64,000 bases of DNA, from positions 62,001 through 126,000 of the forward strand of contig NZ_JADKYX010000005.1 in NCBI RefSeq assembly GCF_016093545.1, read 5' to 3'. Shown piece by piece: positions 18,203 to 27,507 of the stretch (within the stretch, counting starts at the first letter, position 1; each line of letters opens with the position of its first letter). Source of the DNA: Massilia rhizosphaerae (GTDB taxonomy: Bacteria; Pseudomonadota; Gammaproteobacteria; Burkholderiales; Burkholderiaceae_D). The notes under the pieces were generated by a model. It ran no database searches. It worked only from the letters and a program-made list of their open reading frames with translations, and was not told the origin of the DNA. The translations under genes were made by a program, and so were the position numbers.

Positions 18203-19468
18203 ATGAAACGACGACACTTCATGGGCAGCTTCGCGGCGGCCGCCGGCGCGTTCGGCCTGGGCGGCAACGACGCCGCGGCGGTGCCCGCGCCGGCGGCGGC
18301 GCGCCCGGGCGCGGAGCGCGAGTGGATGCTCGGCCTGCTGCAAAAGTTGGCCGAGCCGGTCCTCTCCGCGATGGCGCGGGGCGAATTGAAAAAACGCTTC
18401 CCGCTCGAACTGAGCCCCACGTGGGACGGCCGCAGCCCGCAGGTCGCGTACCTGGAATGCTTCGGCCGCCTGATCTCCGGCATCGCGCCGTGGCTGGCGC
18501 TGCCCGACGACGCAACGGCGGAAGGCCGCCTGCGCGCGCGCCTGCGCCAGCTCGCGCTGCAGTGCTACGCGCATGCCGTCGACCCGGCGAGCCCGGACTA
18601 CCTGGGCTGGAACGCCGGCGGGCAGGCGCTCGTCGACTCGTCCTATTTCACGAATGCGCTGATCCGCGCGCCCAAGGCGTTGTGGGAGCCGCTTGACGCC
18701 GCGACGAAGCGCCGCATCGTCGGCGAGATCAAGGGCTTGCGCCGGATCGAGCCGCCCTACATCAACTGGATGCTGTTCGCGGCGATGAACGAGGCCTTCC
18801 TGCTGTCGGTGGGGGAGGACGCCGATCCGATGCGCACGAACGTCGCGATCCGCAAGGTCAACGAGTGGTATGTGGGCGACGGCTGGATCAAGGACGGCGA
18901 GACGTTCCACTTCGATTACTACAACTCGTACGTGATGTACCCGATGCTGTTCGAGATCCTCGAAGTGCTGGAACGGCACAATGCGCCGTTCTGGAACGGC
19001 AAGCCGGCGGAGCTGCGCGCGCAGGCGGGCAAACGCATGCAGCGCTATTGCGAGCACCTGGAGCGCTTCATCTCGCCCACGGGCACGTATCCGCCGATCG
19101 GCCGCTCGCTCACGTACCGCACGGCCGTGTTCCAGCCGCTCGCGCTGCTGGCCTGGCGCAAGCTGTTGCCCGCCAGCCTGCCCGAGGGCCAGGTGCGCGC
19201 GGCGTTGCAAGCCGTCCACAACGCGATCTGGTCGGACCCGACCAATTTCACGAAGGACGGCTATCTGACGATCGGTTTCGTCGGCCACCATCCGGAACTG
19301 GCCGACATCTATTCCAACAACGGCAGCATGTACATCGCGTCGGAAAGCCTGCTGGCGCTGGGCCTGCCGCCGGGCGATTCCTACTGGACGAGCCCCGGCC
19401 AGGACTGGACGCAGAAAAAGGCCTTCGCGGGACGCCCGTTCCCAAAGGATTACGCCGTCAATTACTGA
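18203..19468 (+). CDS. DUF2264 family protein, exported
   Basis: 421 aa, starting at an ATG with AAGGGA about 6 bp upstream, 16 bp after the GH35 stop. An N-terminal twin-arginine-like signal is visible (MKRRHFMGSFAAAAGAFGLG). The body has the alpha/alpha-toroid pattern of DUF2264: RSPQVAYLECFGRLISGIAPW, PPYINWMLFAAMNEAFLL, GDGWIKDGETFHFDYYNSYV, RFISPTGTYPPIGRSLTYR. Members are commonly found next to polysaccharide lyases and GH105 enzymes and are suspected to act on uronate-containing oligosaccharides; no reaction is firmly established to my knowledge. The Tyr/His-rich segment around residue 235 is a candidate active site by analogy with toroid lyases. Confidence 0.85.
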   Translation: MKRRHFMGSFAAAAGAFGLGGNDAAAVPAPAAARPGAEREWMLGLLQKLAEPVLSAMARGELKKRFPLELSPTWDGRSPQVAYLECFGRLISGIAPWLALPDDATAEGRLRARLRQLALQCYAHAVDPASPDYLGWNAGGQALVDSSYFTNALIRAPKALWEPLDAATKRRIVGEIKGLRRIEPPYINWMLFAAMNEAFLLSVGEDADPMRTNVAIRKVNEWYVGDGWIKDGETFHFDYYNSYVMYPMLFEILEVLERHNAPFWNGKPAELRAQAGKRMQRYCEHLERFISPTGTYPPIGRSLTYRTAVFQPLALLAWRKLLPASLPEGQVRAALQAVHNAIWSDPTNFTKDGYLTIGFVGHHPELADIYSNNGSMYIASESLLALGLPPGDSYWTSPGQDWTQKKAFAGRPFPKDYAVNY

Positions 19469-19678
19469 GTATGCAATATATGGCGCACATCGTCCTATAT
19501 GTTTATGGCATGCCAGACCGTAAAGAATCCATAGTGGGATGGATTGCGCGGCTACGTACAATGGTCCCGTGCGGTCGTAAACACCTGGACGTGGCCGCAT
19601 ATCCGCGCAGACCGGCGCAGGCCGCCGGTCCGTGAGCAGGCGAGACCGACGCAACGAACCCCCTCGTTGCGTCGCGAT

Positions 19679-19694
19679 GCGACAACGTTGTCGC
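19679..19694. promoter_or_regulatory. perfect 16-bp palindromic LacI-type operator, site E, before TBDR 2
   Basis: GCGACAACGTTGTCGC is its own reverse complement and matches GRYAACGTTRYC fully. It lies 77 bp upstream of the TBDR 2 start. The rest of the 302-bp gap (19469-19770) holds an AT-rich stretch near 19470-19510 and no gene that I can support. Confidence 0.7.
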
Positions 19695-19770
19695 CGCCCG
19701 CTGGGCCAGCCTGCACGGATCGATCAAAAAAACCAAGCAATCACATAAACAGAGAAAGGGAGACAAATAC

Positions 19771-22539
19771 ATGGTCAGCAACAAGCTTTACAAGACCGTA
19801 CTGGCGACGTTGATCGCCGAACTGTGCGTGACGGCGTATGCCGGCGCGCAGACCACCACCGAACAACCCGCCGACGGCGCGGTGCAGCAGGTCGTCGTCA
19901 GCGGTATCCGCGCGTCCCTCTCTTCGTCCCTGATGACCAAGCGGCTGCAGGACAGCGTCGTCGACGCCGTGTCGGCGGAAGACGCCGGCAAGTTCCCGGA
20001 CACGAACATCGCCGAATCGCTGCAGCGCGTGACGGGCGTGCAGATCCAGCGCAACAACGGCGAGGGCCGCTATATCTCCGTGCGTGGCCTGGGCCCGGAA
20101 TTCAACAACGTCCTGATCAACGGCCGCACGATGACGAGCGATACCGGCGGCCGCGAATTCTCGTTCGACGTGCTGTCGTCCGACCTGATCTCGAAGGCCC
20201 TCGTGTACAAGACGTCGCAGGCCTTCCTGCCGGAAGGCGGCATCGGTTCGACGGTCGACATCCAGACGGCGCGCCCGCTGTCCGGCAAGGCCGGCCAGTC
20301 GACCGTGGTCAACGTGTCGGATTCGTACGACTCGAATTCGAAGAAGAACACGCCGAACCTCAGCGCCCTGTACAGCTATGCGAACGCGGAGAAGAACTTC
20401 GGCGTGTCCGGTTCGCTGTCGTACACGGACCGCGCGTCGCGCCAATACAAGGCCCTCAACGACGCCTGGAACCTGCTGGACGTGAAGACGATCAACGGCA
20501 ACCTGAATTCCACGGGCCTGACGGCCGCCGACGTCACGACCCAGAAGCTGATCATGCCGCAAAGCTACGGCTTCCAGAATGAAGACGAAAGCCGCAAGCG
20601 CCTCGTCGCCAACACGACGGTGCAATACAATCCGTCGTCCAGCTGGAAGATCACGGCCGACGCCCTGTATTCGCGCCTGAACCAGCGCAACAAGGTGATC
20701 GCCATCAGCGACTGGATGAATCCGACCCAGCTGAACGTGAAGTATGACGCGAACGGCCAGGTGACGGGCTTCGACCGTCCGGGCTCGACCTTCGTCGCCA
20801 ACAATCCGGGCCTGGCCGCGGCGGGCATCCTGACCGACGCCAATTCGAACGACATGATCGTCAAGGGCGGCGACCGCCTGTCGACCACGCTGGCCTACGG
20901 CCTGAATTCGAAGTGGAACCTGTCGCCCGACTGGAAGGTGGAAGGCGACCTGTCGACGTCGCGCACGTCGATCGGCTATCCCGACCTGTGGATCGTGGCC
21001 GGCATGGTGCCGAAGAACGGCGACGTGCTGACCTTCGGTTCGACGCCGACCGTGACCTTCGGCGACGGTATCGCGGACCCGACGGCCGTACGTGCCCACG
21101 CGGTCGGCAACAACATCGCCACCAACCACGACAACCTGCACGAAGCCCGCCTGAACGCGTCCTGGAATCCGGACATGGGCGTGTTCAAGGGCCTCGATTT
21201 CGGCACCGCCTACTCGCAGCGCAAGGTCGAGCACATCTCCTGGAGCGCCGACTCGTGGAACGCGTTCTCCGGCTACCACGTGTCGCTGCCGTCGTCGCTG
21301 TTCACGGTGACGCCGCTGGGCAATCCGTTCGGCAGCGGCGGCGGCGTGCCGCCGAATTTCCTGAGTTTCGATCCGTACGCCTACATGGCGTACCTGAACC
21401 AGCCATCCCTGATTCCGCAATCGAACGATCCGGCCCATTATGCGGACAAGTCGATCTATCCGAACGGTCCGATGGCGATCGACTACACGAAGCCGTCGCT
21501 GTGGGCCGTGCGCGAAAAGGTGGCGAATGCCTTCATCCAGTCGAACTGGGAAGGCGACCGCTGGTCCGGCAATGCGGGCCTGCGCTACATGCACGTGAAT
21601 TCGCTGTCCTCGGGTACCAGCCGCGTCCTGTTGTCGGCGGTGCAAAGCCCGAACGACACCACGTACATCCAGAACTGGGGTCCGATGCAGACGAATTCGG
21701 TCGGCAGCAGCTATAACGCCTGGCTGCCGTCCGCCAACGTGAAATTCGACATCACGCACGACATGCTGCTGCGCCTGGCCGCATCGAAGACGCTGACCCG
21801 TCCGACGCTGAACCAGATGGGCGTCAGCAACTGGTACGGCGGCCGTACCGGCTACGTCACGAGCGGCGGCGGCAACCCGTACCTGAAGCCGATGCGTTCG
21901 ACCAACTTCGACGTGTCGTACGAATGGTATCTGTCGAAGACGAACTACGTCAGCGCAGCCCTGTTCATGAAGAAGGTGTCGGACTTCCTGGAGACGTCGC
22001 TGCAGGACACGAAAGTGCCGCAGTATCCGAACGAGATCGTGCACGACACCCGCATCCGCAACGGCCAGACGGGCCGGATCAAGGGCGCCGAACTGGCCGG
22101 CCAGTATGCGTTCGACGATATCAGCCCGCTGCTGCGGGGCTTCGGCGTGACGGCGAACTACACCTACGTGGATGCGGAAGCGAACCGCGATACGTCCTCG
22201 GGTCCCGTGGAATGCGGCTATCCGGGCCTGTCGCGCCAGTCGTACAATGCGTCGCTGTTCTTCGAGAACGCCAAGTTCCAGGCACGGGCCAGCTATAACT
22301 GGCGCAATCACTTCTCCATCGATTGCGGCGGCGGCAGCACCTTGCCGCGCAACCGCGCGGCCTACGGCCAGACGGATGCGAGCCTGCGCTACAACCTGAC
22401 GTCGCAACTGTCGCTGTACGCGGACTTCATCAACTTGACCAACGCCAAGGTGCACGAGTTCGCCAACAACGACTCGCAGTTCCTGACGCTGGAGAACGAC
22501 GGCCGCCGCGTCAACCTCGGCCTGCGCATGCAGTTCTAA
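19771..22539 (+). CDS. TonB-dependent outer-membrane receptor (TBDR 2)
   Basis: 922 aa. The N-terminus is a signal sequence (YKTVLATLIAELCVTAYAGA). Plug motifs are QQVVVSGIRASLSSSLMTKR, VSAEDAGKFPDTNIAESLQR, VTGVQIQRNNGEGRYISVRG, GPEFNNVLINGRTM and FLPEGGIGSTVDIQTARPL. The barrel ends in GRRVNLGLRMQF with the expected terminal Phe. It belongs to the same glycan-receptor class as TBDR 1 but is not a close copy, implying a different oligosaccharide. It is monocistronic: a palindromic LacI-type operator lies upstream, and a palindromic repeat and hairpin terminator follow its stop codon. GAAAGGGAGA precedes the ATG. Confidence 0.93.
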   Translation: MVSNKLYKTVLATLIAELCVTAYAGAQTTTEQPADGAVQQVVVSGIRASLSSSLMTKRLQDSVVDAVSAEDAGKFPDTNIAESLQRVTGVQIQRNNGEGRYISVRGLGPEFNNVLINGRTMTSDTGGREFSFDVLSSDLISKALVYKTSQAFLPEGGIGSTVDIQTARPLSGKAGQSTVVNVSDSYDSNSKKNTPNLSALYSYANAEKNFGVSGSLSYTDRASRQYKALNDAWNLLDVKTINGNLNSTGLTAADVTTQKLIMPQSYGFQNEDESRKRLVANTTVQYNPSSSWKITADALYSRLNQRNKVIAISDWMNPTQLNVKYDANGQVTGFDRPGSTFVANNPGLAAAGILTDANSNDMIVKGGDRLSTTLAYGLNSKWNLSPDWKVEGDLSTSRTSIGYPDLWIVAGMVPKNGDVLTFGSTPTVTFGDGIADPTAVRAHAVGNNIATNHDNLHEARLNASWNPDMGVFKGLDFGTAYSQRKVEHISWSADSWNAFSGYHVSLPSSLFTVTPLGNPFGSGGGVPPNFLSFDPYAYMAYLNQPSLIPQSNDPAHYADKSIYPNGPMAIDYTKPSLWAVREKVANAFIQSNWEGDRWSGNAGLRYMHVNSLSSGTSRVLLSAVQSPNDTTYIQNWGPMQTNSVGSSYNAWLPSANVKFDITHDMLLRLAASKTLTRPTLNQMGVSNWYGGRTGYVTSGGGNPYLKPMRSTNFDVSYEWYLSKTNYVSAALFMKKVSDFLETSLQDTKVPQYPNEIVHDTRIRNGQTGRIKGAELAGQYAFDDISPLLRGFGVTANYTYVDAEANRDTSSGPVECGYPGLSRQSYNASLFFENAKFQARASYNWRNHFSIDCGGGSTLPRNRAAYGQTDASLRYNLTSQLSLYADFINLTNAKVHEFANNDSQFLTLENDGRRVNLGLRMQF

Positions 22540-22636
22540 GAACCTATGGTAGGGTGGGCGCCCCGCGCCCACCATGCGTTACTGCGACGCATACGTTTGG
22601 TGGGCGGGGGCCGCCCACCCTACTAAGATAGGTTCT
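22539..22636. repeat. palindromic ~98-bp MITE-like element abutting the TBDR 2 stop codon
   Basis: AGAACCTAT at 22539-22547 is inverted as ATAGGTTCT at 22628-22636. Inside, GTAGGGTGGGCG (22549-22560) pairs with the inverted GCCCACCCTAC near 22612-22622, and a nested GCCCACCA/TGGTGGGC pair lies within. It encodes nothing. The left end includes the last base of the TBDR 2 TAA stop. Confidence 0.75.
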
Positions 22637-22640
22637 AAGC

Positions 22641-22696
22641 AATCGGGGTCAGAGCGTCACCGCTGCGCGGTGCCAGTCTCTGACCCCGATTTTTAT
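22641..22696. terminator. GGGGTCAGAG hairpin acting as a convergent terminator
   Basis: AATCGGGGTCAGAG (22641-22654) pairs perfectly with CTCTGACCCCGATT (22678-22691), with an inner CACCG/CGGTG stem, and is followed by a T-rich run. It lies between convergent TBDR 2 and the esterase gene, whose stop codon overlaps the T-run. The stem sequence is related to the ends of the repeat at 10012-10227, so it may be a repeat copy co-opted as a terminator. Confidence 0.65.
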
Positions 22697-23589
22697 TTGA
22701 TTAGTTTATGCTCGCGCAGCCACTCCTCGGCGCGTTGCGGCCACAGCGCCGTGTCGCCGTGGTCGTGGGTCATGCCGAACCCGTGGCCGCCGTGCTCGTA
22801 GATGTGCATCTCCGCCGGCACATGGGCGCGGGTGAGGGCCTGGAAGAACATGATGCTGTTGTCGACCGGGACCGCGCCGTCGTCCTGGGCGTGGACCAGG
22901 AACGTCGGCGGCGTCTGCGGCGTGACCCGGGTTTCCAGCGACATCGCCTTCACGAGCTCCGGCGCCGGGTTCGCGCCCAGCAGCGCGTGGCGCGAACCGG
23001 CGTGCGCGTACGGCGGCATCAAGGTGATCACCGGGTACATCAGCATCAGGAAGTCGGGCCGCGCGCTGACCGCGTCGAGCGGGGCGCCCGTGCGTCCGGC
23101 CGGATCGTCGTACAGCGTGGCCGCGCTGGCGGCGAGGTGGCCGCCGGCCGAGCTGCCGATCACGCCGATGCGCTCCGGCGCGACGCCGTAGTCGGCGGCG
23201 TGGGCGCGCACGATGCGGATGGCGCGCAACACGTCCTGCAGCGGGGCGGGGTGGCCGAAATCCGACAAGCGGTACTTGAGGACGAAGGCGGCCACGCCGA
23301 GGCCGGACAGCCACTTCGCGTAGTTGCCGCCCTCGTGGTTGAACGCCAGGAATTCATAGCCGCCGCCCGGACAGACGATCACCGCCGTGCCGGACGCGCG
23401 GCCGGGGGCGGCCGGGTAATAGGTCAGCGTCGGTTCGACGACGTGGGAGATGCTCCAGCCGTCGTTCCGCTCCGGGCCCAGGTTTGCCTTCGCACCCGGC
23501 ACGCCTTCCGGCCAGAGCGGAATGACGGTGGTCTGCGCCTGGGCGCAGGAGGCGATGAAAAAGAAAAATGTCAGCAATAGTTTGCGCAT
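22693..23589 (-). CDS. alpha/beta-hydrolase, secreted acyl-sugar esterase (BD-FAE/acetylxylan esterase type)
   Basis: 298 aa from the ATG at 23589, where a signal peptide begins (MRKLLLTFFFFIASCAQAQ). The mature part starts LWPEGVPGAKAN, typical of this esterase group. An oxyanion motif CPGGGYEFLAFNHEG precedes the nucleophile elbow GSSAGG (Ser147). An Asp in HAQDDGAVPVDNS and His in YEHGGHGFG complete the triad. Such enzymes remove acetyl or other acyl groups from plant cell-wall sugars. It is divergent from the GH3 gene at 23795, sharing a 205-bp regulatory region with operator-like sites. Deacetylation of xyloglucan or xylan fragments is inferred from neighbours. Confidence 0.88.
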   Translation of the reverse strand: MRKLLLTFFFFIASCAQAQTTVIPLWPEGVPGAKANLGPERNDGWSISHVVEPTLTYYPAAPGRASGTAVIVCPGGGYEFLAFNHEGGNYAKWLSGLGVAAFVLKYRLSDFGHPAPLQDVLRAIRIVRAHAADYGVAPERIGVIGSSAGGHLAASAATLYDDPAGRTGAPLDAVSARPDFLMLMYPVITLMPPYAHAGSRHALLGANPAPELVKAMSLETRVTPQTPPTFLVHAQDDGAVPVDNSIMFFQALTRAHVPAEMHIYEHGGHGFGMTHDHGDTALWPQRAEEWLREHKLIK

Positions 23590-23700
23590 CGGGGGGCCTT
23601 GAAAAGAACGAGTGAAGGCGAATTCTGAGCACCGCCGGGCGCGCGGCGCAAGTGTCAAATCGGCGAATCCCGCTCATGATTTTGCTTGATTGGCCCGCCG

Positions 23701-23741
23701 GCGCGATTTCATGACGGGCGCTGGCGGATTTCAGCATTGCG
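23701..23741. promoter_or_regulatory. tandem TTTTCA-type operator before GH3 and the divergent esterase
   Basis: Two units, GCGCGAT-TTCAT-GACGGGC (23701) and GGCGGAT-TTCAG-CATTGCG (23723-23741), are exactly 22 bp apart. They match the region 3 consensus GGYGATT-TTCAT-AATTGCC. Their place between divergent genes could let one regulator control both. Confidence 0.55.
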
Positions 23742-23794
23742 GCGCCACGGCGCGATCCGGAGAATATCTCCCTTTTTCTCCCGAGGACAAGCCC

Positions 23795-26044
23795 GTGCAC
23801 CGACCCGCCGCTTTCAAGAAAATAGTCGTCCTGTTGTGCACCGCCTTCTGCTGCGGCGCCGCGCCGGCCGCCGAGCCGGCGGCGTGGATGAATACGAAGC
23901 TCGGCGCGAACGAGCGCGCGAACCTCGTGCTGCGCGAGATGACGCTCGACGAGAAGCTGAAGCTCGTGTTCGGCTACTTCGGGGGGGACGACAAGTGGAA
24001 AAAGACCACGCGCCCGGCGCCGGCGTACGACCAATCGGCCGGATTCGTCTACGGCGTGCCGCGCCTCGGCATCCCGCACCTGTGGGAAACGGACGCCGGC
24101 CTCGGCGTGGCGAGCCAGGCGGGACCGAACGTGCGCCACGCGACGGCGCTGCCGTCCGGCCTGAACACGGCGGCCACGTGGGACGTGGGGACCGCGTATG
24201 CGGGCGGCGCGATGATCGGCGCGGAAGCCCGCGCCTACGGCTTCAACGTGCTGCTGGCGGGCGGCGTCAACCTGCTGCGCGAGCCGCGCAACGGCCGCAA
24301 CTTCGAATACGGCGGCGAGGATCCGCTGCTGGCCGGCCGCATCGTCGGCGCCCAGATCAAGGGCATCCAGTCGAACCACGTCGTCTCCACCTTGAAGCAT
24401 TTCGCGCTGAACGACCAGGAATCCGGGCGCACGACGGTGAACGTGCGGATCGACGAGGCCGCGGCACGCATGTCCGACCTGCTGGCCCTGCAGATCGCGT
24501 ACGAGGACGGCAACCCCGGCGCCGTCATGTGTTCGTACAACCTTGTCAACGGCGTCCACGCGTGCGAGAACGCGCATCTGCTGAACGAGGTGCTCAAGGC
24601 CGACTGGGGCTTTCCGGGCTGGGTGATGTCCGATTGGGGCGCCGTCCACAGCACCGTGCCGGCGGCGAATGCGGGCCTGGACCAGCAGTCCGGCATGCCG
24701 TTCGACTTGTCCGACTATTTCGGCGCGCCGCTCAAGGAAGCCGTGTTGAACGGCTGGGTGCCGCGCGCGCGGCTGGACGACATGGCGCGCCGCGTCCTGC
24801 GCTCGATGTTCGCGCACGGCCTCGTCGACCATCCGGTGGCGCCGGCCCCTGACACGATCGCCGCCCGCGCCGATGCCGCGGTGTCGCTCAAGGATGCGCA
24901 GGAGGGCATGGTGCTGCTCAAGAACGATGCCCGCGTCCTGCCGCTGCGCGCGGCCGTCAAGCGGATCGCCGTCATCGGCGGCCACGCCGACAAGGGCGTG
25001 CTGGCCGGCGGCGGGTCGTCGCTCGTGTACCCGGCGGGCGGCAACGCCGTGCCGGGCATCGCGCCGACGACGTGGCCCGGTCCGGTCATGTACTATCCGT
25101 CGGCGCCGCTGGACGCCATCCGCAAGCGCGCGCCGGGCGCCACGGTCACGTATGCCGACGGCACCGACCGCGCCGCGGCGGCCGCGCTCGCGCGCGCCAG
25201 CGACGCCGTCGTCGTGTTCGCGACCCAGTGGATGGGCGAGGGCATGGACGCGCCCGACCTGTCGCTGCCCGGCGGCCAGGACGACCTGGTCGCCGCCGTG
25301 GCGGCCGCCAATCCGAAGACCGTGGTGGTGCTGGAGACGGGCGGTCCCGTCACGATGCCGTGGCTGCGCAACGTGGCGGGCGTGCTCGAAGCGTGGTATC
25401 CGGGCACGAGCGGCGGCGAGGCCATCGCGAGCGTCCTGTTCGGCGACGTCAATCCGTCCGGCCACCTGCCGGCCACGTTCCCGGCGTCGGAGGCGCAATT
25501 GCCGCGTCCCGCCGTGGACGGTTTCCCCTATGTGCCCGAGCGGCGCTTCGAGACCGATTACCTGGAAGGCGCGGCCGTCGGCTACAAATGGTTCGACCTG
25601 AAGGGCCTGAAACCCCTGTTCCCGTTCGGGTTCGGGCTGTCGTACACCGATTTCGCGCTGTCCGGCCTCGCGGCCGACGTCAAGGACGGCATCGTGCACG
25701 CGTCGTTCACGGTGACGAACACCGGCAAGGTGGCGGGCAAGGAAGTGGCCCAGGTCTACGTGGCGCCCGTCGGCGCGCGCTGGGAGGCGCCGAAGCGGCT
25801 GGCCGGGTTCGCGAAAGTCGCGGTCGCGCCGGGCGCCTCCGCCAGGTCGTCGGTCACGGTCGATCCGCGCCTGCTGGCCGTCTTCGACCCCACGACGAAG
25901 ACGTGGAACGTGGCCGCGGGCGACTACCGGGTCATCCTCGCGGCCAGCGCGGCGGACGACAAGGCCGCCGGCACGACGGTGCATCTCGACGCGGCCGCGT
26001 ACGACGTCAACGGCAAGCCGCTCCAGGCGCGGGCGGCGGAATGA
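23795..26044 (+). CDS. GH3 family beta-glycosidase, exported
   Basis: 749 aa from a GTG at 23795, chosen because GAGGA lies about 9 nt upstream, a signal peptide begins there (FKKIVVLLCTAFCCGAAPAA) and the operator is upstream; an earlier frame start at 23690 would overlap it. Domain order is GH3 N-terminal barrel, GH3 C-terminal sandwich, then fibronectin-III-like. The barrel shows LKHFALNDQESGR and the nucleophile in VMSDWGAVH (Asp280). The C-terminal domain shows ATQWMGEGMDAPDLSLPGGQ, with a probable acid/base Glu. GH3 enzymes act as beta-glucosidases or beta-xylosidases; here trimming of the glucan backbone of xyloglucan oligosaccharides fits the set. Confidence 0.93.
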   Translation: MHRPAAFKKIVVLLCTAFCCGAAPAAEPAAWMNTKLGANERANLVLREMTLDEKLKLVFGYFGGDDKWKKTTRPAPAYDQSAGFVYGVPRLGIPHLWETDAGLGVASQAGPNVRHATALPSGLNTAATWDVGTAYAGGAMIGAEARAYGFNVLLAGGVNLLREPRNGRNFEYGGEDPLLAGRIVGAQIKGIQSNHVVSTLKHFALNDQESGRTTVNVRIDEAAARMSDLLALQIAYEDGNPGAVMCSYNLVNGVHACENAHLLNEVLKADWGFPGWVMSDWGAVHSTVPAANAGLDQQSGMPFDLSDYFGAPLKEAVLNGWVPRARLDDMARRVLRSMFAHGLVDHPVAPAPDTIAARADAAVSLKDAQEGMVLLKNDARVLPLRAAVKRIAVIGGHADKGVLAGGGSSLVYPAGGNAVPGIAPTTWPGPVMYYPSAPLDAIRKRAPGATVTYADGTDRAAAAALARASDAVVVFATQWMGEGMDAPDLSLPGGQDDLVAAVAAANPKTVVVLETGGPVTMPWLRNVAGVLEAWYPGTSGGEAIASVLFGDVNPSGHLPATFPASEAQLPRPAVDGFPYVPERRFETDYLEGAAVGYKWFDLKGLKPLFPFGFGLSYTDFALSGLAADVKDGIVHASFTVTNTGKVAGKEVAQVYVAPVGARWEAPKRLAGFAKVAVAPGASARSSVTVDPRLLAVFDPTTKTWNVAAGDYRVILAASAADDKAAGTTVHLDAAAYDVNGKPLQARAAE

Positions 26045-26174
26045 ATGAGGACTGAGGGACGCTATCACGTTGTGTAGGCGCAACGCGGCGGCGATGCGGC
26101 GTAGGTGGGCTGTTATGATGCCAGCGACGTCCCCATGAGAGGTGGCGGCTGGAGACATTCACTCACCATGCCAT

Positions 26175-27368
26175 ATGCAAGAGTTTTATAGGAAGGCACT
26201 GCTCGCGTTCATCGCCATCGTCATCCTGGATGCGCTGCTGGCGGTCGTGCTCGTCGAGCGGAGCTATCTGGCGGCGGCCCTCCTGCCGGACGGCGCGGAC
26301 GGCGTGCGCTGGCGCATCGGCTTCACGGGGGACGCGGCGAACGGGGCCTCCGCCATCATCGTCGACGGCGCCGCGCGCGACCGGCTGCGCTTCGACGTGA
26401 ACCTGCCGCCCGGCGGACCGGCCTCTTTTGGGTCGGCGGACCTGCTGGCGGAGGACGCGCGCGGGCAGCCGGCCCTGGCGGACCTGTCGAAGTACAGCAC
26501 GGTGACGTTCGTCGCCAAGTGCGCGCCCGCCAATTCCCTCGTCTTCGTCATTTCGATCTTCGACGAACACGTCTCGAATCCCGGCTACTTCCTGACCTAT
26601 CCGCCGGCGCAGACGTTTTTTTCGTGTAACGAGCAAGGCGTGCCGGTGTCGCTCGACCTGACGCGCCTGACGGTTCCCGAATGGTGGTTCGGCACCATGC
26701 GTCTCGACCTCTCGCACCAGGACTTCAAGGCGGACCACGTGGCGCGGCTCGTGTTCGGGCCGACGGGGCAAAGCCCGCGCGGCATGCCCGCGCACGTCGA
26801 GATCGCCAAGATCGTGCTGCGCGGGCGCGACTACCGCTATCTCGGCTGGCTGGCGGCCATCGTGACGGCGGGGTGGATCGCGTTCGGCATCTGGTTCTTC
26901 CGCGCCCACGCGCGCGCGATGATCGCGAACGTGGACGCGACGCTCAAGAAAGACCTGCCGCTCGTCGCCTACCGCCAGCTCACGCTGGAACCTTACCGCG
27001 ACAAGGAAAAGGCATCCGTGCTGCGGTTCATCGCGACGAACTACACCAATCCCGAACTGGATCTGGAAGGCGTGGTGGCCGGGACGGGGACGAACCGCAC
27101 GAAGGTCAACGAGGTGCTGAAATCGGAACTCGGCATGACCTTCACCAGTTACCTGAACAAGCTGCGCCTGACGGAAGCGGCCCGGCTGCTGACCGAGAAC
27201 GGCGCCACGACCGTCGCGGAGATCGCGTACTCGGTCGGGTATGCCAACGTCTCCTACTTCAACAAGCTGTTCAAGGAAGAATACGGCTGCACGCCGAAGG
27301 CCTTCCGCACGCTGGCGGCCCAGCAGGACCAGGCCGCGCCCCCCGTCCACGAAACGACCACGCCTTGA
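26175..27368 (+). CDS. membrane-anchored AraC-family regulator with periplasmic jelly-roll-like sensor (paralogue 1)
   Basis: 397 aa from the ATG at 26175, chosen by the shared MQEFYxKxL start of its paralogue at 45080; a GTG at 26142 is possible. Layout: one N-terminal membrane helix (~7-27), an extracytoplasmic domain of ~190 residues, a second helix (~222-245: LGWLAAIVTAGWIAFGIWFF), then a cytoplasmic C-terminal AraC domain with both helix-turn-helix motifs (LEGVVAGTGTNRTKVNEVL; VAEIAYSVGYANVSYFNKLF). The periplasmic part (LSKYSTVTFVAKC; VSLDLTRLTVPEWWFG; DHVARLVFGPTG) has the pattern of CBM11/CIA30-like galactose-binding jelly rolls. It resembles a hybrid two-component glycan sensor without kinase or receiver. 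A TGTTATGAT extended -10-like box is at 26111-26119, also seen before the paralogue. Ligand unknown. Confidence 0.85.
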   Translation: MQEFYRKALLAFIAIVILDALLAVVLVERSYLAAALLPDGADGVRWRIGFTGDAANGASAIIVDGAARDRLRFDVNLPPGGPASFGSADLLAEDARGQPALADLSKYSTVTFVAKCAPANSLVFVISIFDEHVSNPGYFLTYPPAQTFFSCNEQGVPVSLDLTRLTVPEWWFGTMRLDLSHQDFKADHVARLVFGPTGQSPRGMPAHVEIAKIVLRGRDYRYLGWLAAIVTAGWIAFGIWFFRAHARAMIANVDATLKKDLPLVAYRQLTLEPYRDKEKASVLRFIATNYTNPELDLEGVVAGTGTNRTKVNEVLKSELGMTFTSYLNKLRLTEAARLLTENGATTVAEIAYSVGYANVSYFNKLFKEEYGCTPKAFRTLAAQQDQAAPPVHETTTP

Positions 27369-27466
27369 CCGCCGGCCGGCCCTGCCGGCTGCGCGACCGT
27401 CTTCCCATCCCCATTTGCCGTCTCCTCGCACTCCGTATGCGATGTCGTTGTGTGCGCCACACACAT

Positions 27467-27507
27467 CGTTGTTTTCATGTGCGCCGTTGGTGATTTTCGG
27501 AATTGTC
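27467..27507. promoter_or_regulatory. tandem TTTTCA-type operator before TBDR 3
   Basis: CGTTGTT-TTCAT-GTGCGCC (27467) and GGTGATT-TTCGG-AATTGTC (27489-27507) are 22 bp apart. The second unit shares CCGTTGGTGATTTTC with the site before the aldose-epimerase-like gene at 48094. It lies 105-145 bp upstream of the receptor start. Confidence 0.55.
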
